A DNA stretch of 64,000 nucleotides, from positions 1-64,000 of the forward strand of contig NZ_RCDA01000005.1 in the NCBI RefSeq assembly GCF_003664325.1, written 5' to 3'. The translations under genes and the position numbers were made by a program. Origin of the DNA: Alkalispirillum mobile (lineage in GTDB: Bacteria > Pseudomonadota > Gammaproteobacteria > Nitrococcales > Halorhodospiraceae). The notes under the pieces are model-generated. The model saw only the letters and a list, made by a program, of their open reading frames with translations, did not search any database and was not told where the DNA came from. This document shows, one piece after another, positions 39,542 to 50,644 of this stretch (the first letter of the stretch is position 1; every line of letters begins with the position of its first letter).

Positions 39542-40369
<828 letters not shown>

Positions 40370-40425
40370 GCAGGGCCGCCGTGGCAAGGCAACCTACAGC
40401 GGCTAGAGTTGAGGTCAACGGCATC

Positions 40426-40440
40426 TAAAACAAACGTTTT
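40426..40440. promoter_or_regulatory. PsrA-like operator upstream of fadIJ
   Basis: TAAAACAAACGTTTT is the exact reverse complement of the core of the site before the acyl-CoA ligase gene at 58820. It fits AAAAC-N4-GTTTT and lies 56 bp before the fadI start. Confidence 0.7.
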
Positions 40441-40495
40441 GACAACAACCCGGCACCGGTGCCACCCGGTGCGCCACCGGGAGGAGACCGCGTAC

Positions 40496-41812
40496 ATGAA
40501 CCCGAGACACAACCCCGTGCCCAACCGGCGCGGTGAGCGCGTGGCCATCGTCGCCGGCCTGCGCACACCCTTTGCCCGGCAGTTCACCGCCTACCGCGAC
40601 CTGTCGGCCATCGACCTGGGCATCCTGGTGACCGCCGAACTGATGGCGCGACTGGACCTGGACCCGGCGCTGGTGGAGCGGGTGGTCTACGGCCAGGTAG
40701 GCATCCTGCCCCAGGCTCCCAACATCGCCCGAGAGGTGGTGCTGGGCGCTGGCCTTCCGGCGGGCACCGATGCCTACAGCGTCTCCCGCGCCTGTGCCAC
40801 GAGCTTCCAGTCCACCGCTGAGGTGGCCGCTGCGATCGCCAACGGCGAGATCGAGATTGGCCTGGCCGGTGGTGCCGACTCCACCTCGGTGCTGCCGCTG
40901 CAGCTCAGCCGGCCGCTGGCCCGGGCCCTAATCCACGCCAGCAAGGCCCGCTCGCTGCGGGAAAGACTGCGCTATTTCCGGGGCGTCCGCCCGCGCCATT
41001 TCATCCCCAGGCCACCGGCGGTGAAGGATTACACCACCGGCCTGGGGATGGGGGATATCGCCGAGCAGATGGCCAAGAACCACGGCATCGACCGCGAGGC
41101 CCAGGACCGGTTCGCCCTCGACTCCCACCGCAAGGCCCACCAGGCGTGGGAGGAGGGACAACTGGCCGACGAGGTGATGCCGGCCATTGTCCCGCCCTAC
41201 AAGGAGGCGCTGGCGCAGGACAACAACATCCGCGGCGACAGCAGCCTGGAGCAGCTCGCCCGGCTGCGCCCGGCCTTCGACCGGCGCCACGGCACGGTGA
41301 CCGCCGCCAACTCGACGCCGCTTACCGACGGCGCCAGCACCCTGCTGCTGATGCGCGAGGACCGGGCCCGGGCCCTGGGCCATACCCCACTGGGCACCCT
41401 GCGCAGCTGGGCCTTCACCGCCATCGACCCCTTCAACGATGGCCTGATGGGACCCTCCTACGCCACCCCGCTGGCGCTGGACCGGGCCGGCGCAACCCTG
41501 GACGACATGGCACTGGTGGACATGCACGAGGCCTTCGCCGCGCAGTCGCTGGCCAATCTCAAACAATGGCCCAGCCGCCGTTTTGCCCGCGAGAACCTCG
41601 GGCGGGACGCCCCCATCGGTGAGGTGGACCCGGAGCGCTTCAACGTCCTGGGGGGGTCCATCGCCTACGGCCACCCCTTCGCCGCCACCGGCGGCCGGAT
41701 GATCGTACAAACCCTGAATGAACTGCGCCGGCGCGGCGGGGGCCTTGCCCTGACCACCGCCTGCGCCGCCGGCGGCCTGGGCGCCGCGATGGTTTTGGAG
41801 GTGGACGAATGA
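40496..41812 (+). CDS. fadI: 3-ketoacyl-CoA thiolase
   Basis: 438 residues from the ATG at 40496. It cleaves 3-ketoacyl-CoA with CoA to acetyl-CoA and a shortened acyl-CoA. Active-site Cys in [16 protein letters not shown] motif in [14 protein letters not shown]; and the second Cys in [13 protein letters not shown]. The longer N-terminus ([20 protein letters not shown]) and [16 protein letters not shown] match FadI rather than FadA. It overlaps fadJ by four bases (ATGA), consistent with the alpha-beta complex. Confidence 0.95.
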   Translation: MNPRHNPVPNRRGERVAIVAGLRTPFARQFTAYRDLSAIDLGILVTAELMARLDLDPALVERVVYGQVGILPQAPNIAREVVLGAGLPAGTDAYSVSRACATSFQSTAEVAAAIANGEIEIGLAGGADSTSVLPLQLSRPLARALIHASKARSLRERLRYFRGVRPRHFIPRPPAVKDYTTGLGMGDIAEQMAKNHGIDREAQDRFALDSHRKAHQAWEEGQLADEVMPAIVPPYKEALAQDNNIRGDSSLEQLARLRPAFDRRHGTVTAANSTPLTDGASTLLLMREDRARALGHTPLGTLRSWAFTAIDPFNDGLMGPSYATPLALDRAGATLDDMALVDMHEAFAAQSLANLKQWPSRRFARENLGRDAPIGEVDPERFNVLGGSIAYGHPFAATGGRMIVQTLNELRRRGGGLALTTACAAGGLGAAMVLEVDE

Positions 41813-43959
41813 ACACGCACCCAGAGACGGCACAAGAGAACCCGCCGGAGCGAGGAACCGCCTTTGATCTCGTCCTCGGCGATGACGGGATCGCCGTGAT
41901 CACAGTGGATGTGCCCGGCGAGCGCATGAACGTGCTCAAGGGCGAGATGGTGCGCGAGGCCAACGCCCTGCTCGACACCCTGGACGAGCAGCCCGCGCTG
42001 CGAGGCGTGATCTTCACCAGCGGCAAGGCGGACAATTTCATCGCCGGGGCCGACGTGCACATGCTGGCCGCCTGCGAGACCGCCGAGGCCGCCCGCGAAC
42101 TGGCACGGGCCGGACAGCGGCTGTTCGACCGGCTGGAGGCCTTTGCGAAACCGGTGGTGGCCGCCATCCACGGCACCTGCCTGGGCGGCGGCCTGGAGCT
42201 GGCGCTGGCCTGCCACGGCCGGGTGGCCACCGACCACCCGGCAACGCGCCTCGGCCTGCCCGAGGTGCAACTGGGCCTGTTGCCCGGCAGCGGCGGCACC
42301 CAGCGCCTGCCCGACCGGGTGGGGCTGCCGCTGGCCCTGGACCTGATGCTCACCGGCCGCCAGCTGCGCGCCCGCCAGGCGCGGAAGCGGGGACTAGTGG
42401 ACGACCTGGTGGCCCCGCCCATCCTGCTGGGCGCCGCCCGCGAGCTGATCCATGAGCTGGCCGGGCAGCGCCGCCAGCGGCCGAAGCGGCCGCTGGCCAC
42501 CCGGTTGCTGGAGAACAACCCGCTGGGCCGGCGACTGGTCTACCGCCAGTCCGAGCGCACGGTGCAGGCCAAGACCCACGGCAACTACCCGGCCCCGCCG
42601 CGCATCATCGACGCCGTGCGCGCCGGCCGGGAGCGGGGCCGCCAGGTTGGACTGGAGACCGAGGGCCGCCACTTCGGTGAACTGGCGATGACCCCCGAGG
42701 CGCAGGCGTTGATGGGGCTCTATTTCGCCACCACGGCGCTCAAAAAGGACAGCGGCACCGATGCCGGCGCCGACCCCCGTCCGGTGCGACGGGTGGGTGT
42801 GCTCGGCGCCGGCCTGATGGGGGCCGGGATCGCCTACGTGACCAGCGCCAAGGCAGAGACCCCGGTGCGCCTCAAGGACATCGCCCTGGAGGGTCTGAAC
42901 AGCGGCATGCGCCATATCAACGGCGAGATCCACGCCCGAAAAAAGCGCGGGGCACTGACCGACTTCGAGGCCACGCGCCAGCGCACCCGCGTCACCCCCG
43001 CCCTGGATTACCGCGGCTTCACGGCCCTGGACGTGGTGATCGAGGCGGTGTTCGAAGACCTGGAACTTAAGCACCGGATGCTGGCCGACGTGGAGGCCCA
43101 CGGCCCCGAACACGTGATTTTCGCCAGCAATACCTCGTCCCTACCCATCAGCGAGATCGCCGCCGGGGCGCAGCGGCCGGAGCGGGTCATCGGCATGCAC
43201 TACTTCTCGCCGGTGGAGAAAATGCCCCTGCTGGAGGTGATCGCCACCAACCGGACCGCCCCGGAGGTCATCGCCACCACCGTCGCCCTGGGCCGGGCCC
43301 AGGGCAAGTCGGTAATCGTGGTGCGCGACGGCGCCGGGTTCTACGTCAACCGCATCCTCGCCCCCTACCTCAACGAGGCCTGCCGGCTGCTGCAGGAAGG
43401 GGTGGCGATAGACCATATCGACCGCACGCTGGTGCGGTTCGGCTTCCCGGTGGGTCCCTTCGCCCTGCTGGACGAGGTGGGGCTGGACGTCACCGAGAAG
43501 GTGGCGCCCATCCTGCACCGGGCCTTCGGCGAGCGCATGACCCCGGTGGACGTGGGCGAGCGGATGCTGGCCGACGGCCGCAAGGGGCGCAAAAGCGGCA
43601 AGGGGTTCTACCGTTACGACCGCAAGCGCGGCAAGGGCGGGCGCCCTGTGGACGAGGGGGTCTACCGACTGCTGGGGGTCACACCTCACGCCGAGCTGTC
43701 GGCGGAGGAGATCATTGACCGCACTGTGTTGCCCATGATCAACGAGGCGGTGCGCTGCCGGGATGAGGGCATCATCCGCTGCGAGCGGGACGGGGATATC
43801 GGCGCGGTCTTCGGCATCGGCTTCCCGCCCTTCCGCGGGGGGCCCTTCCACTACCTGCACCGGTGCGGCGAGGGCAACGTGGCCGCGCGCCTGCAGGCCC
43901 TGGCCGAGGCCCACGGCCCGCGCTTCACCCCGGCACCCTCGCTCCAGGGGCAAGGCTGA
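41809..43959 (+). CDS. fadJ: Fatty-acid oxidation complex alpha subunit
   Basis: 716 residues. An N-terminal enoyl-CoA hydratase domain ([57 protein letters not shown]) is followed by a 3-hydroxyacyl-CoA dehydrogenase domain. The latter has Rossmann [46 protein letters not shown], and a C-terminal helical part with [11 protein letters not shown]-like [12 protein letters not shown]. It carries out hydration and oxidation of enoyl-CoA. The domain order is the reverse of the second multifunctional enzyme in the window (54446-56863). Confidence 0.95.
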   Translation: MNTHPETAQENPPERGTAFDLVLGDDGIAVITVDVPGERMNVLKGEMVREANALLDTLDEQPALRGVIFTSGKADNFIAGADVHMLAACETAEAARELARAGQRLFDRLEAFAKPVVAAIHGTCLGGGLELALACHGRVATDHPATRLGLPEVQLGLLPGSGGTQRLPDRVGLPLALDLMLTGRQLRARQARKRGLVDDLVAPPILLGAARELIHELAGQRRQRPKRPLATRLLENNPLGRRLVYRQSERTVQAKTHGNYPAPPRIIDAVRAGRERGRQVGLETEGRHFGELAMTPEAQALMGLYFATTALKKDSGTDAGADPRPVRRVGVLGAGLMGAGIAYVTSAKAETPVRLKDIALEGLNSGMRHINGEIHARKKRGALTDFEATRQRTRVTPALDYRGFTALDVVIEAVFEDLELKHRMLADVEAHGPEHVIFASNTSSLPISEIAAGAQRPERVIGMHYFSPVEKMPLLEVIATNRTAPEVIATTVALGRAQGKSVIVVRDGAGFYVNRILAPYLNEACRLLQEGVAIDHIDRTLVRFGFPVGPFALLDEVGLDVTEKVAPILHRAFGERMTPVDVGERMLADGRKGRKSGKGFYRYDRKRGKGGRPVDEGVYRLLGVTPHAELSAEEIIDRTVLPMINEAVRCRDEGIIRCERDGDIGAVFGIGFPPFRGGPFHYLHRCGEGNVAARLQALAEAHGPRFTPAPSLQGQG

Positions 43960-44039
43960 CCACCAGTCACGGTGGATCGCCACGGGCCTGTGGGCCCTCG
44001 CGATGACGGGTGGGGTGCGCAACCACGGCTTGCAGGGCC

Positions 44040-44567
44040 TCAATCCAGGCCAGAGAGGTGCCCTTCGAAGGCCTGCCAGTCCGCAATGGCGGCGGGCACC
44101 GGGGGGGCCTCCGGCTCATGCCCGAGCACACGGGCGAAGACCTCCGCCGGTGCCACGTGCCCGCCCTTGCGGCGGATCACCCCCTTCACCAACCCGATGG
44201 CCACCGTGCGCCCGTCGCGCACGAAGCGCTGCTCCACGTAGAACCACTTGTCGTCCCACCAGAGCATGCGGCTCCGCAACTCAAACCGCTGAAAGGGCAG
44301 CAGCGAACGGCGCCAGCGCACCATGGACGAGGCGATCACCGGCATCCAGCGCTCCCGCACCACCACCCGGCCCAGCCCGCTGCGCAGCATCAGGTCGATC
44401 CGCCCCAGATCCATCAGGGTGAGGAAGCGGCCGTTGTTCATGTGCCGGTTCAGGTCCAGATCGAAGGGCCAGACCCGCATCCGCACCACGGACTGGTCCA
44501 ATGCCCCCAGCCGGGGCCGGAAGCGGGCCATCAGACTGAGCCACAGCAGGCGGAAATACAGGTTCAT
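44040..44567 (-). CDS. Acyl-CoA thioesterase-like protein (4HBT superfamily)
   Basis: 175 residues. An N-terminal helix (LYFRLLWLSLMARFRPRLG) is followed by the hot-dog fold: MRVWPFDLDLNRHMNNGRFL is the D-x-N-x-H-x-N motif of 4HBT enzymes, then WWDDKWFYVEQRFVRDGRTV. It resembles the THEM6/DSCD75-like group. Substrate unknown; the fatty-acid gene setting suggests acyl-CoA. It is divergent from fadL with a 251-bp gap carrying AAAC-N4-G-type sequences. Confidence 0.82.
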   Translation of the reverse strand: MNLYFRLLWLSLMARFRPRLGALDQSVVRMRVWPFDLDLNRHMNNGRFLTLMDLGRIDLMLRSGLGRVVVRERWMPVIASSMVRWRRSLLPFQRFELRSRMLWWDDKWFYVEQRFVRDGRTVAIGLVKGVIRRKGGHVAPAEVFARVLGHEPEAPPVPAAIADWQAFEGHLSGLD

Positions 44568-44818
44568 CGAGCGGCCTCCTCAGACTTTCAAACGAACGTA
44601 TCAAACCATAACCCGAACCGCTGTTTGAAACGAAGGCTTGCCTTTCCGGCCGCCCGAGATGCTGCAAACGCACAAAATAAATCGCCCGAATCAGCAGCTT
44701 GATTCGTTTCAAACGCTTGAATGGTGGCCCTACCCTGCCTAAGCTGAAACCAGGTCGTCAAACGATCGATTAGAACGACCGAACAACAAGAGTTACATAA
44801 AAGCATGGAGGAGAACTT
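44568..44818. promoter_or_regulatory. Divergent thioesterase/fadL regulatory gap with weak PsrA-like sites
   Basis: This gap is AT-richer than its surroundings. CAAAC-GAAC-GTATC (44589-44602) and CAAAC-GATC-GATTA (44759-44772) each match the AAAC-N4-GTTT pattern imperfectly. GATTCGTTTCAAACG lies between them. No gene is visible. Confidence 0.4.
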
Positions 44819-46162
44819 ATGAGCCATTTCCCCAGAGCCAGGACACTGGCCGTTGCACTGCCTTGCGCCCTCGCCCTGGGCAGCGTCTCGGGCACTGCCA
44901 CCGGGGCCGCCTTCGCCCTGAAGGAGCAGAGCGCCACCGCGCTGGGCAACGCCTTCGCCGGCGCCACCGCCGGCGCAGAGGACATCACCTACAGCTTCTT
45001 CAACCCCGCCGCCCTGGCCTGGGGCTCGGGTACCGAGGTCGCCCTGGTGGGCAGCTACATCCTGCCCAAGTTCGAGTACGAGTCGGACGAGCCAGCGCCC
45101 TACCCCGGCGCCAACCGGAGCAAAAGCGAGGAGGCGGCTTTCGTGCCGGTGGGCTACGCCGCCTGGAATCTGCGGGACGATATCCGCATGGGCATCGGCG
45201 TGACCGTGCCCTACGGGCTGGAGACCGACTACGACAGCGACTGGGTTGGCCGCTACGACGCCATCAACACCGACCTGATGACCGTGGACATCAACCCGAG
45301 CATCGCCTGGCGGGTGAATGAGCAGATCGCCGTGGCGGCTGGGGTCTCGGCGCAGTACGCCGACGCCAGCCTCAGCAGTGCTGTGCCGGCATTCGACTTG
45401 GCTACCGAGTCGGCCAGTCTGGACCCGGCGAGAGATGGGGAGTTGGACGTAGAGGGTGACAACTGGGCCTACGGCTTCAACCTTGGCGCCCTATTCGAAC
45501 CCGTTGAGGGCACGCGAATCGGCGTGGCCTATCGCTCCCGCATCACCCATGATCTCAGTGGTGACGCCGATTTTTCCGCTCCCGAAGATGCCGCCCCGGG
45601 GATGGAACGCCAGGACCAGAGCGTCGGTGGGGAAGCGAAGCTTCGGCTCCCGGAAACGCTCAGTATCGGCATTCACCAGGACCTGAATGAGCGCTGGGCC
45701 GTTATGGCCGATGCCACCTGGACCCGCTGGAGCCGCTTCGAGGATCTCACCGTCACCTTCGACGACCCGCTGCTGCTGGGCGGCCCGGAGGGCGTGCCCA
45801 ACGCTGCCGCCGACGAGTCCTCGGACGAGTACAGCTGGAACGACACCTGGTTCGTCGCCCTCGGCGCCACCTACCGCCCCAACGAACAGTGGGCCCTGCG
45901 GGCGGGGGTTGCCTACGACGAGAGCCCCGTCAGCAGCTGCTGCCGCACCCCGCGCATCCCGGACGAGGACCGCACCTGGCTGGCCTTCGGTGCCACCTTC
46001 GAGCCCAGTGACCGGGTAAAGCTGGACTTCGGCTACACCTACATCTGGCTCAAGGACGCGGACATCGAACTCAACCACGAGAACGATAACCTGCCGACGG
46101 TGGAAGGCGAGTACGAGAGCTCCGTCCAAATCCTCACCGCTTCCTTCAACTACCGGTTCTGA
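44819..46162 (+). CDS. fadL: FadL-type outer-membrane long-chain fatty acid transporter
   Basis: 447 residues behind GGAGGAGAAC. Signal peptide (ALPCALALGSVSGTATG) with mature start AAFALKEQSATALGNAFAGA, the FadL hatch region. NPAALAW is a classic family motif. The remainder is an alternating beta-barrel with the final strand ending SVQILTASFNYRF (terminal aromatic F, as for BAM substrates). One loop carries a Cys pair (SSCCRTP). It takes up long-chain fatty acids for the fad genes around it. Confidence 0.95.
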   Translation: MSHFPRARTLAVALPCALALGSVSGTATGAAFALKEQSATALGNAFAGATAGAEDITYSFFNPAALAWGSGTEVALVGSYILPKFEYESDEPAPYPGANRSKSEEAAFVPVGYAAWNLRDDIRMGIGVTVPYGLETDYDSDWVGRYDAINTDLMTVDINPSIAWRVNEQIAVAAGVSAQYADASLSSAVPAFDLATESASLDPARDGELDVEGDNWAYGFNLGALFEPVEGTRIGVAYRSRITHDLSGDADFSAPEDAAPGMERQDQSVGGEAKLRLPETLSIGIHQDLNERWAVMADATWTRWSRFEDLTVTFDDPLLLGGPEGVPNAAADESSDEYSWNDTWFVALGATYRPNEQWALRAGVAYDESPVSSCCRTPRIPDEDRTWLAFGATFEPSDRVKLDFGYTYIWLKDADIELNHENDNLPTVEGEYESSVQILTASFNYRF

Positions 46163-46180
46163 TCACCTGCCCCAGGAAGC

Positions 46181-46209
46181 GGGGCCGGACAACGCCGCAG
46201 TCCGGCCCC
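46181..46209 (+). terminator. Terminator hairpin after fadL
   Basis: GGGGCCGGAC (46181-46190) pairs perfectly with GTCCGGCCCC (46200-46209), 18 bp after the fadL stop. Confidence 0.7.
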
Positions 46210-46300
46210 GTTCCACTATGGTTACAAAGGCTTGCAGCAACGCCCGGCTCCGGTTTTCTGGCAGAATGCTGCAAAGCATCAACCACTGATCAGGACCGGC

Positions 46301-48940
46301 ATGACAGCACACTACGACGACAACGTGGTCTCCACCGGGATCGACGGCCTGGACCGGGTACTGGACGGCCTGCGCCTCGGCGACAACGTGGTCTGGCGGG
46401 TGGACGACCTGGACGACTACCGCCGCTTCGTCCGGCCCTTCGTGGACGCCGCGCGGGCCCAGGGGCGGTCCATCATCTACCTGCGGTACGGTCAGCACGA
46501 GCCGCTGCTGACCCCGGAGGACGGCATCCGCATCGTCAGCCTGGACGCCCTGGGCGGTTTCGAGGCCTTCACCCGGCAGGTCTACCAGCTGATCACCGAC
46601 CACGGCCACGGGGCCTTCTACGTCTGCGACTGCCTGTCCGACCTGCTTAACGCCTGGGCCACCGACACCATGGTCGGCAACTTCTTCCGGGTCGTCTGCC
46701 CCTACCTCTACGAACTGGACACGGTGGCCTACTTCGCGCTGCTGCCCCACCGCCACGCCCACGGCACCCTGGCCCGCATCCGTGAGACCACCCAGGTGCT
46801 GATCGACGTGCGCCGGGCCGCCAACGAGATGCAGGTCCAGCCGGTCAAGGTCTGGGAGCGCCACTCGCCCACCATGTTTTTGCCCCACCGCCAGCGCGGC
46901 GAGGCCTTCCTCCCGGTGGTGGACAGCAGCGATGCCACCCGGCTCCAGGCCCTGCTGGAGCTCAAGCACCAGCAGGAGGACCAGGAGCGGCTGCTGGACT
47001 ACTGGGACCGGCTGTTCCTGCGCGCCTCGCAGGTGCTGGACGAGCCACACAACACCACCGCCCGGGAGGCGGTGCGCGAGCAGATCCTCAACGTGCTGAT
47101 CAGCCGCGAGCCGCGCATGCGGGCGCTGGCCAGCCGCTACCTGGGCCTGGAGGAGCTGGTCGGCATCCGCGCCCGGATGATCGGCAGCGGCTACATCGGC
47201 GGCAAGGCGGTGGGCATGCTGCTGGCCCGCCGCATCCTGCTGGAGGACGCACCGGACACCTGGCCCCGGCACCTGGAGCCCCACGACTCCTACCACCTGG
47301 GCTCCGATGTCTATTACGCCTACATCGTGCACAACGGCTGGTGGCCCCGGCTGATGCGCCAGCGCACCGACGCGGGCTACTTCGAGGAGGGGCGCGCCCT
47401 GCACGAGGCCATGCTCCACGGCGAGATGCCCCCGGAAGTGCGCGGGGCGCTGGAGCGCATGCTGGATCACTACGGCCAGTACCCCATCCTGGTCCGCTCC
47501 AGCAGCCTGATGGAGGACGGCTTCGGCAACGCCTTCGCGGGCAAGTACGACAGCATCTTCTGCGTCAACCAAGGTGACCCGGAACAGCGCCTGGCGCAGC
47601 TGGAGGACGCTATCCGCCAGGTGTACGCCTCCACCATGAGCGAGGACGCCCTGGTCTACCGTCGGCAACGGGGCCTGGCCCACCAGGAAGAACCCATGGC
47701 CCTGCTGCTGCAGCGGGTGAACGGGCGCTACCACGACCACGTCTACCTGCCCGATGCCGCCGGGGTCGGGGTCTCGCGCAACACCTTCGTCTGGGATGCG
47801 GACATGGACCCGGCCGCGGGCATGCTGCGCCTGGTCATGGGTCTGGGCACCCGGGCCGTCGATCGCATCGAGGGCGACCATGCCTGCGTCGTCGCCCTGG
47901 ACCAGCCGCACAAGCGACCCTACCGCAACCGCGACGACGTCTACCGCTTCTCCCAGCACCTGGTGGACGTGCTCAACATCAATGACAACGAGCACCAGTC
48001 GCTTCCGCTGCGGGACCTGGCGGAACAGGTCCACGACCTGCCGCTGCCCCGGCTGGGGGAGCAGGACCGGGAGGCCACCCGGCGCGCCCGCAGCCTGGGC
48101 CACGCCAGCCCGGTTTGGCGGCTGACCTTCGACCCGCTGCTGCGCGACCCGGCTTTCGTGCCGCTGGCCCAGAGCATGCTCCAGACCCTGGAGGCAGCCT
48201 ACGACCACCCGGTGGACGTGGAATTCACCGTGCACCTGGAGGATCAGGGCTCCCCCAGTTTCAACATTGTGCAGTGCCGGCCGCTGGCCACCCTGGGCGC
48301 CCATCAGAACCAGGTCCACCTGCCCGATAACGTCTCACCGGAGCGGCTGTTCTTCGCCACCCGCGGGCACTTCATGGGCGGCAACATCGACCTGCCCATC
48401 GCCCGGATCATCCACGTGGACGGGCCTGCCTACTCGGCCCTGAGCATCAGCCAGAAGTACGCGGTGGCCCGCCTGGTGGGCAGCCTGAACCGCGCCGTGG
48501 CCGACCGGGTCGCCTGCCCGGTTCTGCTCATCGGCCCCGGCCGCTGGGGCACCAGCAGTCCGGAGCTGGGCGTACCGGTACGTTTCGCTGACATCAGCCG
48601 GGTGTCGGTGCTGGTGGAGGTGGCGGAGCTAGGCTCCGGCATGGTGCCGGACCTCTCCTTTGGCTCGCACTTCTTCCAGGACCTGGTGGAGTCGGAGATC
48701 GCCTACGTGGCCCTGTTCCCCAACGAGCGCGGCAGCCGCTATTGCCCGGACTGGCTGACCCGGTTGCCGGGCCACTGCCGCCTGGCGCTGGACGATGGCG
48801 ACACGGACCTGGAGCCCCTGGAGGACCCGGCGGTGGCCTCGGTCGTCAGCCACTACCAGGTGCATCAGCAGGGACTGCGGGTCGTGGCTGACGTGGTGCA
48901 GCAGCGCCTGCTCTGCTTCCAGCCGGAAGGCGCCCCCTGA
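46301..48940 (+). CDS. PEP/pyruvate-binding-domain protein with KaiC-like N-terminus
   Basis: 879 residues from the ATG at 46301 behind CAGGACC. The first 170 residues resemble a RecA/KaiC fold (VSTGIDGLDRVLDGLRLGDN) but lack a P-loop; WRVDDLDDYRR occupies its place. The centre and C-terminal half hold an ATP-grasp PPDK_N domain: GSGYIGGKAVGMLLARRILL, PILVRSSSLMEDGFGNAFAG, IVQCRPL. The swivelling phosphohistidine domain of PEP synthase is absent, so it is not a complete PEP synthase. The C-terminal stretch LLIGPGRWGTSSPELGVPV is family-specific. Possible role: a phosphotransfer or regulatory kinase; function not established. Confidence 0.8.
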   Translation: MTAHYDDNVVSTGIDGLDRVLDGLRLGDNVVWRVDDLDDYRRFVRPFVDAARAQGRSIIYLRYGQHEPLLTPEDGIRIVSLDALGGFEAFTRQVYQLITDHGHGAFYVCDCLSDLLNAWATDTMVGNFFRVVCPYLYELDTVAYFALLPHRHAHGTLARIRETTQVLIDVRRAANEMQVQPVKVWERHSPTMFLPHRQRGEAFLPVVDSSDATRLQALLELKHQQEDQERLLDYWDRLFLRASQVLDEPHNTTAREAVREQILNVLISREPRMRALASRYLGLEELVGIRARMIGSGYIGGKAVGMLLARRILLEDAPDTWPRHLEPHDSYHLGSDVYYAYIVHNGWWPRLMRQRTDAGYFEEGRALHEAMLHGEMPPEVRGALERMLDHYGQYPILVRSSSLMEDGFGNAFAGKYDSIFCVNQGDPEQRLAQLEDAIRQVYASTMSEDALVYRRQRGLAHQEEPMALLLQRVNGRYHDHVYLPDAAGVGVSRNTFVWDADMDPAAGMLRLVMGLGTRAVDRIEGDHACVVALDQPHKRPYRNRDDVYRFSQHLVDVLNINDNEHQSLPLRDLAEQVHDLPLPRLGEQDREATRRARSLGHASPVWRLTFDPLLRDPAFVPLAQSMLQTLEAAYDHPVDVEFTVHLEDQGSPSFNIVQCRPLATLGAHQNQVHLPDNVSPERLFFATRGHFMGGNIDLPIARIIHVDGPAYSALSISQKYAVARLVGSLNRAVADRVACPVLLIGPGRWGTSSPELGVPVRFADISRVSVLVEVAELGSGMVPDLSFGSHFFQDLVESEIAYVALFPNERGSRYCPDWLTRLPGHCRLALDDGDTDLEPLEDPAVASVVSHYQVHQQGLRVVADVVQQRLLCFQPEGAP

Positions 48941-48997
48941 CCCGACTCTCCATGGCCCAACGCTCCCTGGCCCAGCGTCCCAGGGCGCCGGCCCATG

Positions 48998-49034
48998 AAA
49001 AAACCGCCCGGGGCGGACAACCCACGGGCGGTTT
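48998..49034 (-). terminator. Intrinsic terminator of gdhA
   Basis: On the minus strand AAACCGCCC (49034-49026) and GGGCGGTTT (49009-49001) form the stem, and the arm runs on into TTTTTTC. It is a good Rho-independent structure just after the gdhA stop. Confidence 0.8.
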
Positions 49035-49075
49035 CCAGGGCGGGGCGGTATGGCCACCCCACGAGCAGGGCCGGA

Positions 49076-50467
<1,392 letters not shown>

Positions 50468-50577
50468 TCAGCGGGCCACCGGAGACAGGTCGCCCATTTG
50501 AAGTCAGGGGCGGGGATTTTGCACCAAAATTGAGCGAATTGACATCTTTTCGGCTGTATCGATTCGTCGCACACGCC

Positions 50578-50604
50578 AACGCCGGCCCGGAAAAGGCCGG
50601 CGTT
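50578..50604 (-). terminator. Terminator hairpin after fadE
   Basis: AACGCCGGCC (50578-50587) pairs perfectly with GGCCGGCGTT (50595-50604) around CGGAAAA, 41 bp past the fadE stop. Confidence 0.65.
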
Positions 50605-50644
50605 GAGCGCGCTGTCGCCCCGACTACAGGCGACGGGGAAAGGC

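Noticed and set aside
46163-48319. Minus-strand ORF of 718 codons
   Set aside because: Antisense of the PEP/pyruvate-binding protein gene. It has low-complexity composition rich in V, G, Q and H and no recognisable domain.
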